Positions 10,785 to 22,676 of a stretch of 64,000 nt of DNA are shown piece after piece; positions within the stretch are counted from its first letter, which is position 1; every line of letters starts with the position of its first letter. The stretch is taken from contig BQMF02000021.1 of the NCBI GenBank assembly GCA_027922465.2, positions 186,001 to 250,000 on the forward strand, in the 5' to 3' direction. Under the pieces are notes generated by a model. It saw nothing but the letters and a program-made list of their open reading frames with translations. It had not been told where the DNA came from and did not search any database. The position numbers were made by a program, and so were the translations under genes. This DNA is from Turritopsis dohrnii. Lineage: Eukaryota > Cnidaria > Hydrozoa > Anthoathecata > Oceaniidae.

Positions 10785-13200
10785 AGTTGCAGTACGAAAG
10801 TGGACACCCAAACGGTTTTCAGGTGCCCTGAGTGCATACATGGAATTAGAATGGACATATATATTCACAGAAATGAAAGAAGCATAAAAAGTAAATGCCA
10901 TGGCTTCTAAATAGTATACAGGGACATAGAAATCACTTGTGTGCAGGTCCTCTAGTTGTTGTACGAAAGTGGGCCCAGGCGATTTACAGGTGCGCTACAT
11001 GCTGACATAAACATGTAATGGACAAGTAACATATTTGTCAGCTAAAACAAACGTAAGGGAGCTTCTTATGACTTCTAACCAATAGAAATAGGTAAGTAGG
11101 CCACCTTCGTACAACTTTTCTAGTTGTTGTACGAAGGTGGGCCCAGGCGATTTCCTGGTGTGCTAGATGCTAACAAAGACATGTAATGGACAAATAAACA
11201 TATTTTTCCGTCAAAACAAACGTAAGGGAGCTTCTTATGACTTCTAACCAATACACATAGGTAAGTAGGCCACCTCCGTACAACTTTTCTAGTTGTTGTA
11301 CGAAGGTGGGCCCAGGCGATTTCCAGCTGCGCTACATGCTGACATAAACTTGTAATGGACAAGTAACATATTTGTCTGCTAAAACAAACGTAAGGAAGCT
11401 TCTTTTGACTTCTAACCAATATAAATAGGTAAGTAGGCCACCTCCGTACAACTTTTCTAGTTATTGTACGAAGGTGGGCCCAGGCGATTTCCTGGTGCGC
11501 TAGATGCTAACAAAGACATGTAATGGACAAATAAACATATTTTTCCGTCAAAACAAACGTAAGGGAGCTTCTTATGGCTTCTAACCAATACCCATAGGTA
11601 AGTAGGCCACCTCCGTACAACTTTTCTAGTTGTTGTACGAAGGTGGGCCCAGGCGGTTTCCTGGTGCGCTAAATGCTTATAATAGACATGTACTTGACAA
11701 ATGAACATATTTGTCTGATAAAAAAACGTAAGAGAGCTACTTATGACTTTTAACCAATACACATAGGTAAGTAGGCCACCTCCGTACAACTTTTCTAGTT
11801 ATTGTACGAAGGTGGGCCCAGGCGATTTCCTGGTGCGCTAGATGCTAACAAAGACATGTAATGGACAAATAAACATATTTGTCTGATAAAGCAAACGTAA
11901 GGGAGCTTCTTATGACTTCTAACCAATACACATAGGTAAGTAGGCCACCTTCGTACGATTTTTCTAGTTGTTGTACGAAGGTGGGCCAAGGCGATTTCCT
12001 GGTGCGCTAGATGCTAACAAAGACATGTAATGGACAAATAAACATATTTTTCCGTCAAAACAAACGTAAGGGAGCTTCTTATGACTTCTAACCAATACAC
12101 ATAGGCAAGTAGGCCACCTCCGTACAACTTTTCTAGTTGTTGTACGAAGGTGGGCCCAGGCGGTTTCCTGTTGCGCTAAATGCTTATAATAGACATGTAC
12201 TTGACAAATGAACATATTTGTCTAATAAAAAAAACGTAAGAGAGCTACTTATGACTTTTAACCAATACACATAGGTAAGTAGGCCACCTCCGTACAACTT
12301 TTCTAGTTATTGTACGAAGGTGGGCCCAGGCGATTTCCTGGTGCGCTAGATGCTAACAAAGACATGTAATGGACAAATTAACATATTTTTCCGTCAAAAC
12401 AAACGTAAGGGAGCTTCTTATGACTTTTAACCAATACACATAGGTAAGTAGCCCACCTCCGTACAACTTTTCTAGTTATTGTACGAAGGTGGGCCCAGGC
12501 GGTTTCCTGGTTCGCTAGATACTAACAAAGACACATGTAATAGACAAATAAACATATTTGTCTGATAAAGCAAACGTAAGGGAGCTTCTTATGACTTCTA
12601 ACTAATACACATAGGTAAGTAGGCCACCTCCGTACAACTTCTGTAGTTGCTGTACGAAGGTGGGCCCAGGTGGTTTCCTGGTGCTCTAAATGCTTATAAT
12701 AGACATGTAATTAACAAATAAACATATTTTTCCGTCAAAACAAACGTTAGGGAGCTTCTTATGACTTATAACCAATACACTTAGGTAAGTAGGCCACCTC
12801 CGTACAACTTTTCTAGTTGTTGTACGAGGGTGGGCCCAGGCGATTTCCAGCTGCGCTACATGCTGACATAAACTTGTAATGGACAAGTAACATATTTGTC
12901 TGCTAAAACAAATGTAAGGGAGCTTCTTATGACTTTAAACCAATACACATAGGTAAGTAGGCCACCTCCGTACAACTTTTCTAGTTATTGTACGAAGGTG
13001 GGCCCAGGCGATTTCCTGGTTCGCTAGATGCTAACAAAGACATGTAATAGACAAATAAACATATTTGTCTGATAAAGCAAACGTAAGGGAGCTTCTTATG
13101 ACTTCTAACAAATACACATAGGTAAGTAGGCCACCTCCGTACAACTTTTCTAGTTGTTGTGTACGAAGGTGGGCCCATGCGGTTTTTTGGTGCGCTAAGG
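10785..13200. repeat. Tandem array of ~170-bp units with hairpin junctions
   Basis: About 13-14 units, each starting at TTGTACGAAGGTGGGCCCAG (near 10792, 10957, 11126, 11296, 11465, 11634, 11804, 11970, 12141, 12310, 12479, 12652, 12821, 12990 and 13159), spacing about 165-173 bp. Each unit has the same order: CGATTTCCTGGTGCGCTAGA, ACATGTAATGGACA, ACAAACGTAAGGGAGCTTCT, ACACATAGGTAAGTAGG, CCACCTCCGTACAACTTTTC. The end of one unit (GGCCACCTCCGTACAAC) and the start of the next (GTTGTACGAAGGTGGGCC) are inverted copies, so every junction can form a stem of about 17 bp. The first unit is the most degenerate. The minus-strand frames of 60-110 residues across it reflect the repeat. The unit length is not a multiple of three, so I do not regard them as genes. 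Confidence 0.85.
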
Positions 13201-13285
13201 TGCTATGTAGGCATGAAATGGAAATAAAAGTTTTGTTGAATGTTAAGAATTTAAATTTTTTGGAGTATTATTGATTCTCTCTTAA

Positions 13286-16040
13286 GGGGGAACACCCCTC
13301 AAATTTTTAAAAAGACTCAAGGAAAGCAATTCATATATTGACAGATCAATGTTGATAAGTTATTCCAAAAAAAATGAAAAAATCATCAAAATGGCAGACT
13401 GTTGCTATGGTAACCACAATAAAACACAAAAACAGGTCAAAAATTGATGCTAGCCTGGAACAAATAACTCAGCATTGCTACAACAGTTTTGTTTGAAACT
13501 TTAGCAGATACTTTCCATAATGTATACCTATGGGATGAGTGAGTTAGATTTTCAAAAAAATTTTGCGATGCGCTTCACCGCAGAGGTAAATTTTCATTAT
13601 AAAATCATAGATAGATTTGATGAAGACGTCGACAATCAAAGTTTCATTTTAAAAATGTGATTCACTCATCCCATGGCAATCAATATGGTGCACATTCTCT
13701 GAAAATTTCAAGTAAAAAGCTTGTACGGTTCTTGAAATATTTATTCCGGCAGCCAAAAAAGTTAAGTTTTGAGAAAAACGCATTTAAAATAAAAAATACC
13801 AAAAAAGTTTAGCTTCTATGTATATATCAATTTCAAATACACTGTTCTGTGGTCAAAAACCACCAGGGACATATGTAGGTCCTTCTTCCTGATTTGTTTT
13901 GTCATTTTTCTTTAATTTTTTGCCCCGTAACACTTGTCGCCTGGTTATGTTGCACTTGAAACTTTTATACAACGATCGCTTAACTCTTTTTTCATTTATC
14001 GTTCTGCAACCTTTCAATGTAAATTTACCAGGGATCATTCCTAGTTTTTCATAAATAAGAATGCTGGACTTCATACCAATATTAAAATGTGCGACAGCAT
14101 CATAAACACCCATTTTAAGAATCCCAAGTGATGCAAATTTTGACTTCGGGATGCGTTCCCATATAAGAGAATTAAAACTTTCATTGGCATTTTGTGTCAA
14201 GCCATGTAAACACTTTTCTAATTCCTTATCATCAGACAAAGCCTCGTAAATTGGACGGATCTTTAAAATAACATCCATTGGTAAGCCTGGACCTGGTCTG
14301 TACAAGTTGGTTTTATTGGCAATATCGGCATTGTATCTGCACCAGCTTGATGGACCAGTTGGACAATGTGGAAAATGAAGGTTATTGTTTTGTGATGAAG
14401 CTACATGAAAAAGACTAGCAAGTACAGCTTTCTTCATACCAGCTAGATCACCAGCGTTTTGCCTTATTGCCATGCCAAAGAAATTTTGGAGCCGATCTAT
14501 TGTCGCATCAGTGAGTTTTCCCTTTCCGCCAATACCTTTCTCTTTTTTTTTTAAATTCCGAAGTCTAGTTCCAACACGTTTTTGGTAATGACCAACACAC
14601 TCAAGCTTTTTAACTTCCATTTCTGGATAGGTGTCCTTAACAGTAAGATAGCTCTTGGTATCACCATCTCCAAGGTAGTTGACATAGCGTAATGAACGTT
14701 TCTTTACTGACCTCTCAAAAACTCGCTTAGCACCGACCGCTTCCATTCCACCAGCACTACCTTGGTAGTTCATTTTGCATATATGGGCATTTCTCCAATT
14801 CGCATATTCATCTGGGTCAGTCTTTTTTACTTCTTCTTTTAAGGAACATCCCTTACAATATTTTGACATGCACTCTACATCTAAAACTTTCCCAGTATCC
14901 ATGGATATTGCAGCAAACACACCGTTCGATGACTGGAAACCCCTTTTTTGCCATGTTCCATCACAAGATACACCAACATCTACTACACTATCTTCTGAAT
15001 CTACATTAGCTCTAAGCTCTTCAGATGCATCTTCCATTGTCTCAAAAGCAACTTCCTTCACTGCAGTTTTTACTCTTTTGTTAATTTGCTGAAAATTTTT
15101 CAAAGTCATGGCTTTCGGCATATCCATCAAATGTACAAATTTTTGGATACCTGCATGACCATGTCCTAATGTGCGCATTGCATAAACCATCCGGTTATTA
15201 ACATCATAGGATTTACCTATGTTGCATGTTTTTGAAGAAAAGAATTCTTCAGCAAAGTTACAGTTTGTACAGTGGAGGAGAAGTAGAGATGCCAATCCTT
15301 GCTTCCGTGACAGTCGGTCACTCAGATACAATGACTGTTTCTCACATTGTGGGCATAATAATAGAGAAAAAACATTGTTCAAAATGTTCATGTCCATAAT
15401 TCGGTATCCTGTTATGTTATCAGTTTCTTTTGGTGTCCTTGATTCAATCGGTTGGACTTTATTGAATGAAACTGAACTTACAGTAGGTGTTATGGGATCA
15501 ACAATGGGAGCAACATCAATGTTTGCATGACTTTCTTCTGCTGCTTCTTTCTTCTTTGCTCCACAAAACCCTTTTCTCTTTTTGTACTTTCTTGTAGATT
15601 TCTTAACTCTGTCCTGTTTAGTTCCTACTGAAGGAATTTTGACAGCGTCATTGACTTTCATTTGTTCTTGATGTTTACTAGGAGGTGTTTCAAAAGTTGG
15701 CTTCATCTTGCTTTGTAACTTGTAATATAAATGAAATGTGAGGTTGAAATATGCTTTTTAGAGCGTGAAAGCAAAGTGGAAGTGAAAGTGAACCATTAAA
15801 CCTAAGGGCTCCAACATCTACGCGGGTTTTCATCACGTTTTATGGGGCATTAAATACGTTGCTAGGGGCGTTGCTAATGTAAATAACTTTGGATGACCTT
15901 AGTTAAAACCCCCAATACTTCAAAACTAACTTAAAATTTTTAAAACGGTTTTCAGATTTGAAATCTGCATAAAATGTTGAACCAAAACAGCTGAAAAAAA
16001 TTTTTTTGAAAAAAATGAAAATTTTGAGGGGTGTTCCCCC
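13286..16040 (-). mobile_element. Kolobok-like DNA transposon, apparently complete
   Basis: A 2,755-bp element lies between TTAA duplications (13282-13285 and 16041-16044). Its terminal inverted repeats start GGGGGAACACCCCTCAAA and continue into AATTTT at both ends. TTAA target choice with such ends, plus the transposase type, fits the Kolobok superfamily. piggyBac also uses TTAA but has a different transposase. It carries a single long uninterrupted gene on the minus strand and so may be autonomous. It is inserted between the 170-bp array and a related GTACGAAGGTGG fragment, so it probably landed inside an older element. Confidence 0.75.
13853..15706 (-). CDS. Kolobok/Mutator-like transposase, 617 aa, intact
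   Basis: This is an intronless 617-residue frame filling most of the Kolobok-like element. A basic N-terminus (residues about 34-53, Lys/Arg rich) could be a nuclear signal. A zinc-binding pair CPQC (118-121) and CTNC (146-149) follows. The likely catalytic acids are Asp249 in CDGTWQKRG, Asp347 or Asp349 in LGDGDTKS, and Glu509 in NESFNSLIW, which together look like the RNase-H-fold D-D-E centre of the Mutator-like transposase domain. Further Cys/His pairs (ECVGH 369-373; HCP...SSWC 447-456) may bind metal. There is no frameshift or stop, suggesting recent activity. The ATG lies about 330 bp inside the right terminal repeat. The role is excision and reinsertion of the element at TTAA. I read the family from motifs, not from a search. 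Confidence 0.75.
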   Translation of the reverse strand: MKPTFETPPSKHQEQMKVNDAVKIPSVGTKQDRVKKSTRKYKKRKGFCGAKKKEAAEESHANIDVAPIVDPITPTVSSVSFNKVQPIESRTPKETDNITGYRIMDMNILNNVFSLLLCPQCEKQSLYLSDRLSRKQGLASLLLLHCTNCNFAEEFFSSKTCNIGKSYDVNNRMVYAMRTLGHGHAGIQKFVHLMDMPKAMTLKNFQQINKRVKTAVKEVAFETMEDASEELRANVDSEDSVVDVGVSCDGTWQKRGFQSSNGVFAAISMDTGKVLDVECMSKYCKGCSLKEEVKKTDPDEYANWRNAHICKMNYQGSAGGMEAVGAKRVFERSVKKRSLRYVNYLGDGDTKSYLTVKDTYPEMEVKKLECVGHYQKRVGTRLRNLKKKEKGIGGKGKLTDATIDRLQNFFGMAIRQNAGDLAGMKKAVLASLFHVASSQNNNLHFPHCPTGPSSWCRYNADIANKTNLYRPGPGLPMDVILKIRPIYEALSDDKELEKCLHGLTQNANESFNSLIWERIPKSKFASLGILKMGVYDAVAHFNIGMKSSILIYEKLGMIPGKFTLKGCRTINEKRVKRSLYKSFKCNITRRQVLRGKKLKKNDKTNQEEGPTYVPGGF

Positions 16041-16045
16041 TTAAC

Positions 16046-16280
16046 TTTACTTACATGAAAGTTGTTTTTGTCTACTGGGTAACGCGCGATGTGTACCATG
16101 GTCAACATAGTACAGATCGGGCCGCCATCGTAGTTGTTTCCGTATGTGGCCACCTTCGTACAAGTGCCAATTATCGTACGGAACAGATCAAACTTTGGTA
16201 CTGATGATGGTGGTACGACCATGGCGGATAACGAACGCCCATGACTAGAGGGTGCAATTTTGAAAAAAACTTTTCTCATT
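16046..16280 (-). repeat. Flank of the older repeat broken by the Kolobok element
   Basis: On the minus strand this holds GATCTGTTCCGTACGAT and TGTACGAAGGTGGCCACA, similar to 5036-5175 in reverse orientation. An open frame runs from 16279 on the minus strand through this segment and into the Kolobok terminus (to 15926), so its C-terminal part is transposon sequence. I cannot say whether the N-terminal part was ever coding. Confidence 0.45.
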
Positions 16281-17840
16281 TCTCATTTACCCCAGTCAAA
16301 ACAATAATGAAAGCGTAGCTTCGGTCAATTTGTTGTTTTTTTTGTTGTTTTTTTACCAAGAACTAAACTCATGATTTCTTGAAGAATATTTATCAACATA
16401 TATGGTTGAATCTTGAATTCGAAGCTCCTCCAACGGAATCGGGGAGCAGGTGCAGATCAACTTTTGTTATATCAATTTTCTTACTGATTTAAAACAGTCA
16501 GCACAGGGGAAAACAACACGCATTTTTGAATTTTAACTGGTCTTTCCTTCATTTGCAGACTGCTTTCTTTCTTTTAAGTTGAGCCTTTTATGATGTTGCA
16601 TATCTATAAAAATAATTATATGTAGCTCGTCATCCAGAAAATTGGGTAAAATGAAATGTATATAAAATGATCATGAAAATATAACAATCAAACATAATAA
16701 TAGTTAAGTTTTAGTTGGATATTTGCATACTCCAGCAAGCCTTGACACATTCTTTGTTACTGATTCCTTCCATTTCAATCATTCCTGGTGCTTTCATTGA
16801 GTGCTGTCAGCCCTCTAGAGTATCAGCTCTGATTTAATGTGCTCATTGTTGTGACCCTGATTGGTGGGGGCAATGTTTTCCATTTCATTGTTTTTTATAG
16901 TCTTGCTTGCAAGTGATTTCCTGCAAGCGATTTTAATCCCATCTTTCCAATTTCAGCTAAAAGGCACTTTAATTTCAAAGGCAAGGCATTTTTAACTAGA
17001 CCTCACAGATAAAACGTATATACATAACATCATTTTCCCAATTGATTCTAAACATTCAATTTCCCAATTGCATCTAGATTTTTTTGACTTGGTTCCCCTG
17101 TATCCCTCCATTGGGTCTGACACTCAACATTCCTTAAGACTCCTCGCTCACCAACTTCCCAATATGGTGAAAAATGTCATGTTCCCAAATTTTCTGGCTA
17201 ACAACTAGAAAGGAGAGTTTGCCTTTTCGTATTTTTAACATTGAGAGTCAAAGTTTCATTTGCATAATAGCTATAAATCAAAGAACAACACACGCAAACT
17301 TTTAATTGTAAAAGTATCCCTTCATGTCTTCAAAATTTTGATTTGAGGTACCCAAAAGTAGAGATGCAACCCCTATCCCCAAGCTGAAGTTCCAGAGACA
17401 ACACAAAGCCAAGAAATGTATTGTCACACTTTTTCTACATTTTTCAATTTGGCTGTCGTTCAGATCTGGAAACATTATCATACATTTTTCATAAAGCCAT
17501 TTCCCATATGAGCTAGCTCATTGATAGATGCTTAAGTTTGTTGAATAAGGGTGTTCGAAGGCTGCATCCATGATAAATGGATAAATAATCAAGAAAAAAT
17601 ATTGTATTGAATAGTGTGGGTGAAAGCAACATGCTTTGAAAACACTTACCATAACCTGGAACCCACTTAACATTAATAATGTCCTATAATTTCAACTGTA
17701 CATTCATTTTCATCATAAAGGTGTTTATGTTAGCAGTTTTCCCATTTATCACAGTTTTTACTATTGAGGTAATTGTGTACTTCTGGCAATTTCCAGGCTT
17801 TCTATGAAACTGAATCTATGTTTTGTTGTTTTGTTGGGGG
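16281..17840. other. Intergenic DNA, no gene recognised
   Basis: AT-rich with no supportable exon, repeat boundary or RNA gene. Confidence 0.4.
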
Positions 17841-18510
17841 TAATACAGGTCAAAAACCATAACGCAATGCGCTATTGGATGTTGAAACTCTGAGATCATT
17901 TCTTTCTTTAACATATACGATCACTTTTTTCTTGCGTGATCAGAACATGGAGACTGGATGTGCAACAAAAGAAATCTCTCGATCCAAGTTCTATTTAAGA
18001 ATACATAATAAGAGCTGAGAATACACAACAGACAGTGGGCACGCATTACATCATGTCACATCATTATGTCACCTTATTGGAAGTGTCCAATGTTAACCTT
18101 ATAGCTTAGATTCTCTAGGCTTTCATTTTGAACATTTTGAACTGTTTTAACCTGTGTTAGTTGACATTCTACTTGATTGGTTAATTTGCATAGTTTAGTT
18201 ATTCATTTTACTTTTAATAGTATATATCATTTTATTAGTAGGTCCACATCAGCTTAAGCTGCCTTTTATTGTAACCTGCTTAACGAAATAAATTAATAAT
18301 GATAATAATAACATTAATTAGAATACTGAATCCTGATGATACAAAAATAATGATTCTAGGGCCCCAAATCTAAAATTTACAGCACCCAGCACCCAAACCC
18401 CCCAGATACCTGCCATAGTACGTCTCACAAGTGAGGCTCACATGTCACTAGCGCCGCTCAAATTCAAATCAAATCAAATTCAAATGTACTACCCCCTGTT
18501 ATAATACACT
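17841..18510. repeat. Dispersed repeat, second copy, with a LINE-like 3' end inside
   Basis: The outer blocks match 3830-4195. Between them, about 18015-18345, is a segment not present in the first copy. It ends with GTAACCTGCTTAACGAAATAAATTAATAATGATAATAATAA, quoted here as a description of three parts: a CTGC-containing tail, an AATAAA signal and an ATAATAATA-type terminal run. That layout is typical of a LINE 3' end. Confidence 0.45.
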
Positions 18511-18664
18511 TTTTTAAAAGAAGACCTTGCATTGTAGTATTTGATGAAGTATTGATAAAATTATCTTGATGTTTTGATAAAATATTACTATTGGATTTAG
18601 TGTATGGGACCGAACCAGCTGAACGATTGTGGTTTTATTATTAACCAAAAAAGGTATTTAAAAA

Positions 18665-21600
18665 ATGACTGACATCACGTCAACAACATCCACTCCATCA
18701 CCAGCAGCTTCCCGAAGCCATGAAAGAGCTGGGCTAATATCATTCAATGGTATGTTACACAGAATGGTGTCAACCAAACTATTGTTATTTTGTAGTTTAT
18801 TTACTCTATTGATGTTATTGATGTTATTTTGTGGTGAATGCTCCAAATTCGTTCATGTGACAGTTTTGGGGACTTTTTTAATTATGTATGTTCATCAATA
18901 AACAGTTATAATCAGGAAAATGAGAGCAAAGGTGGCTAAAAAATAAAATCATAGAACAGTGAAGAGAAAGTACAACAATTACCATAGAGAGTTCCAAGGT
19001 CTTGATCTATAACTGATAGAAATAACTGATTAGTAATTCATTATACAGATTATTTTATGGATAATTTAAAAATTTAAGAACTTCTGAATGTGAGGTTTCA
19101 TACAGTGGGGGTACACTTCCCTGTTAAAATATTTAATTTGACACGCATTCTTTTAACCTCATCTTTGAAATTAGCACTCATGATCAAAGAGGAAATGGTA
19201 AAAAACTAGATTTTTTCGTTGCTTGTTTGTTGTTGCTGATATTTTTACATATTGGATTATTGAGAAGCTTTTACTAACACTGATTAATTGAATTGAGATT
19301 AGTATGCATGATATTGAAGTTTGGTATAAAGCTGAATCTCTCAGATGGCCAAAGTGCTGCTGAAATTGTGGAAAAAAGGGGAAAATACAACATTTTTTTT
19401 GAAAAGAAACATATTTTTGGTCAACAGTATTATTTTGTCAACTCCCTCAATAATTTCCACAAGGTGTATGACACGCTGCACAATGGCCATGACAACTGCC
19501 ACAGGCATATCTTCTACCACTGCAAAACACAAAAATCACTCTTGAAATTTCATAGATCTTCAATAAAGCACATGTGTTGTGAATAAGTATAAACTCTATA
19601 ATTTTGAATTTAATTCACTGTGCTCTTATAATTATATTAGAATACCTTAGGCCGACTTTTTTTGCATCAGTAAAATTTTGCGAAAGTGAATGAACACGGA
19701 TTTAACACAATCTAAATTTAGCGAATGACCGCTTAATTATCGAGTGCGAAATTACGAAGAATTGCCAGAAGGTAAAAAAAAACCAATAGGATTTTTAAAA
19801 AAATTATCAAAGTTATATTCTTATAAATCCTTGTGCATACAAATGGATCATTTCTCAGTTTTGTTTATGGATCCTTTGGAAGACGAGGAGCTAGTAGGTG
19901 ACGAGCAGCAAAATGATAAGGCCATGTTATAAAATATACGTAGATATTTCTATTTTTATACCCTGTAAGAATGATCTGCTCTGTCAAGTTGCTCTCGTGG
20001 ATAAAACGAAGCGATGAATTCGGTCTGGGGAAAAGTTTTGCGAAACTTAAATTTTCTGCAACTATAATTTAGTGAATATGCTCATTCGCTAAAATTAGAC
20101 AACGCAAAAAAAGTCAGCTTAAGGTAAGTATGGTGATTTCATATATAATTCTTTATAGTTATTTGTTGTTTTCAAGGTATTTCAATTTCTAGAACTCAGA
20201 TTTTATTTTCTCAATGCAATTTGTATAAGTACTTCTCATCACTGTAACTGATATATCAATGAATATTGAATATTGCATACTTGTACTGTATATATATTAG
20301 ATGGATCAAGAATTTTAATTAAATTTGGAATGATGATACACAAAATATTTAGAAGTACAAAAGTGACACACATGTCAACTCTATCACTCTCCTACTGCAT
20401 CATAAATATTATGCTTTTCATTTTTGGAATACTTGCCAGTGAAAATGAAATTTCGAAAAACTGTGAAAAGACTTGTTGATCAACTGAGCATTATTATGCC
20501 ATTTTTTGTTGCAAAAAGTTATTTATGTGACTCTTAAAAATTATATTACAGGTTCTTGTGGCAGAGTTTTAGTTGGAATTGTGTATTAACACAAAGTAAA
20601 CAAAGCTCATTTTTTCTGTATAGAAATTTGGTACCAAATATTCTTATACTGTCTTGCAACAACTGTATTGATGCATGGTTTTGCTGCACTGTTAGCAATT
20701 CGTGCTCTCCACAAACACAAGTTTGGTCGCTATTTTCCAGTTTTACTTGTAATTGGCGGATTCTTATATCCCTTGAGTGGAGGTGTTATAACAAGTAAGT
20801 CTATTTCTTATTCCACTTTCTGTCAACGAAAATGCTCTTGGGATGATGCGATTGTTTGATGTTGTTTGAATTAATCTGGTCGTGAGAGTTAGTATTTTTT
20901 ATTGGAGTACTGTAGTCCTCTATTTGATTCTATTTGATTAATACTCATTAAACAAAGTTTCTGCTTGATCACACTTCACATTTTTTTCACTTTCTAATTC
21001 TATTATGAATGTTTTATGTGATATTACATTTGATGAACAAATAACAATGAATAACAAATCAAAGACCATTGTTCACTGTAGGGGATTGATTTTACGAACA
21101 GTTCAAGTAAAAAAGAACAATGAGAGTAGACTATACAAACTACCTCACCATTCATCCATCAATGTCTCCCTGTCTCTTGCAATGTAAATGTCATGTCGCT
21201 CGAATGTCAGCATCTTCCATTAAACCACGGTATCTCCAAAACACTAACAGCCAGACCGCTGTCACTTTGAGTTTGTTCTTCTCTGTTTTGCATGTTGAAA
21301 ATTGTCTGCATGTGAGCGAGAGCAAATCTTTTTCTAGTCTCCTCTCAGTAAGGGCAAAAAGGAGCCTTATGTAATTGTGTGGCCTTCATGGGGCGATGTC
21401 ATGTCCTTTAAGTAGCTGTCACTCCTCTGTGGCCCTCATTTTGTGCCACAGGGACACTAATTCATATATATGCGTAAGCATTTGTTTGTGCAATTTTGAT
21501 TCATGGTGCCTGCAGTCATAGGGAAGACCAGCTAATTGTTACACACTTTGAAGCAGTTCATTCAAGTGATAACAACTGAAGGAATATTTTTGCTTTCCTC

Positions 21601-22676
21601 TTAACTACTCTGGGAGTATTTGAAAGTTTCATATACCTGGTTTCTTATAATTATAATGCAGTAGTGTAGGGGTTATAATATTGATGTGCAGCTGAAATAT
21701 TTAATTGGTGTATGGTTCTAGTTTTTTTCCTTTAGTTAGTTCATCTTATACGTTATTGCATTGACTTCCCTTTTGCAATGAAGACAGTCAATCTCTCGAT
21801 ACTTGGCAGTTTTTCCACATGCACCCTTTCATTTTCCCGACCTGAAGATACTCTTAATGGTTAACAAAAGTATTGTCTTTTTGAACTTGATTCTCTCCCT
21901 CCAGTGATTTGTCATAGTTTTTTTTTATATACTCTATGTCTTTAAAAATTTCATTAAGGTAGGCTACTCCATCATTATCATTATCTATGTGTGAAAACTA
22001 TTTCAGATTTGTTTTCAGATTGTTCACGGCCAGACCTTGTTTTCTTACACTTGTTCTTGTTGTTATCTTACTTTCTTTTTACTTTTTGTTTTGTTTTTGT
22101 TGTTTCTATGAAACTAACATCCCCAAATGTTATGCCACAGCACAAGTTCACTTTTTTGAAAATGACTTCTTCATGACTTCTTCAGGCATAGTTTGCAAGA
22201 TCAATAAACGTTTTTAAGAAAAGGAGGTTAACGTGTTTTTACTAAAGTACCTATTCTGTGTGAGTAAACAAACAATTATAGTCAAATAACAGATAATCAA
22301 TGGGTTAAAAAACTTCATCATACGTAGAAAGCCATGTACCGTGTTGTTCAAATAGTTTGTCCGACATAATCGTCACATTCAAAGCGAGTTCATCTACCTC
22401 TTTCCATTAACAAAACATGTGCAACACCAGGTTGAACAAAAATGATTGTAAAGTGTGTTTCAACAGTAGAGAATTCAAATCTTATCAAAAGTAAAATTAA
22501 ATAAATTGTGTTTGTGACTACCCACATTTCTGATTCTCTTTGCAGGTTGTATGATTGCATGGATTTACACTGCTGCAGACTACGCTATGCCTCGCTATTT
22601 TGCATTCCTGTATGGAGGTGGCCAAGCATTTTTTCTATTTGTAGTCTCATTTGTTCGCCTATACGGCACCTTGTAG
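18665..22676 (+). CDS. TMEM170: Transmembrane protein 170 (TMEM170), 128 aa, 3 exons
   Basis: A small multi-pass membrane protein. Mammalian TMEM170A is implicated in shaping ER sheets and the nuclear envelope. Exons read 18665-18749, 20624-20794 and 22546-22676. The phases join exactly (1 nt carried across both introns) and each splice site is GT-AG. The N-terminal 28 residues are Ser/Thr-rich and unlike vertebrates. From EIWYQIFLYCL the match is clear: HKHKFGRYF corresponds to the conserved basic loop after the first membrane segment, GGFLYPLSGGVITS to the second segment, and GGGQAFFLFVVSFVRLYGTL to the conserved C-terminus ending in TL. Four membrane segments are expected in about 100 residues. 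Length is slightly under the human protein (about 144). Exon 1 is the least certain part, chosen because its ATG and phase fit. Intron 1 holds a TIR element (19645-20124). Confidence 0.85.
19645..20124. mobile_element. 480-bp TIR element in TMEM170 intron 1
   Basis: The inverted ends are CCTTAGGCCGACTTTTTTTGC at the left and its near reverse complement at 20104-20124 (19 of 21 match by eye). Sub-terminal TTTTGCGAAA/ATTCGCTAAA words are also inverted. A 62-codon frame at 19744-19932 starts with a non-ATG codon and resembles nothing I know. I treat the element as a non-autonomous MITE. Confidence 0.6.

Noticed and set aside
11120..13178. Series of minus-strand frames of 64-110 residues with a repeated peptide (RKVVRRWPTYLCVL, HKKLPYVCF)
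   Set aside because: They arise from the 170-bp tandem array. The unit length is not a multiple of three, each frame ends within two units, and some begin at non-ATG codons, so I do not call them genes.
10785..13200. CRISPR-like array
   Set aside because: The units are adjacent whole repeats with no unique spacers, and the window is eukaryotic.
14775..15530. Plus-strand frames of about 100 residues inside the transposase
   Set aside because: They lie antisense within the 617-codon transposase frame and have no independent support.
19341..19586. Overlapping short frames in both strands of TMEM170 intron 1
   Set aside because: Mutually overlapping, low-complexity and without splice logic. 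They are intronic noise.
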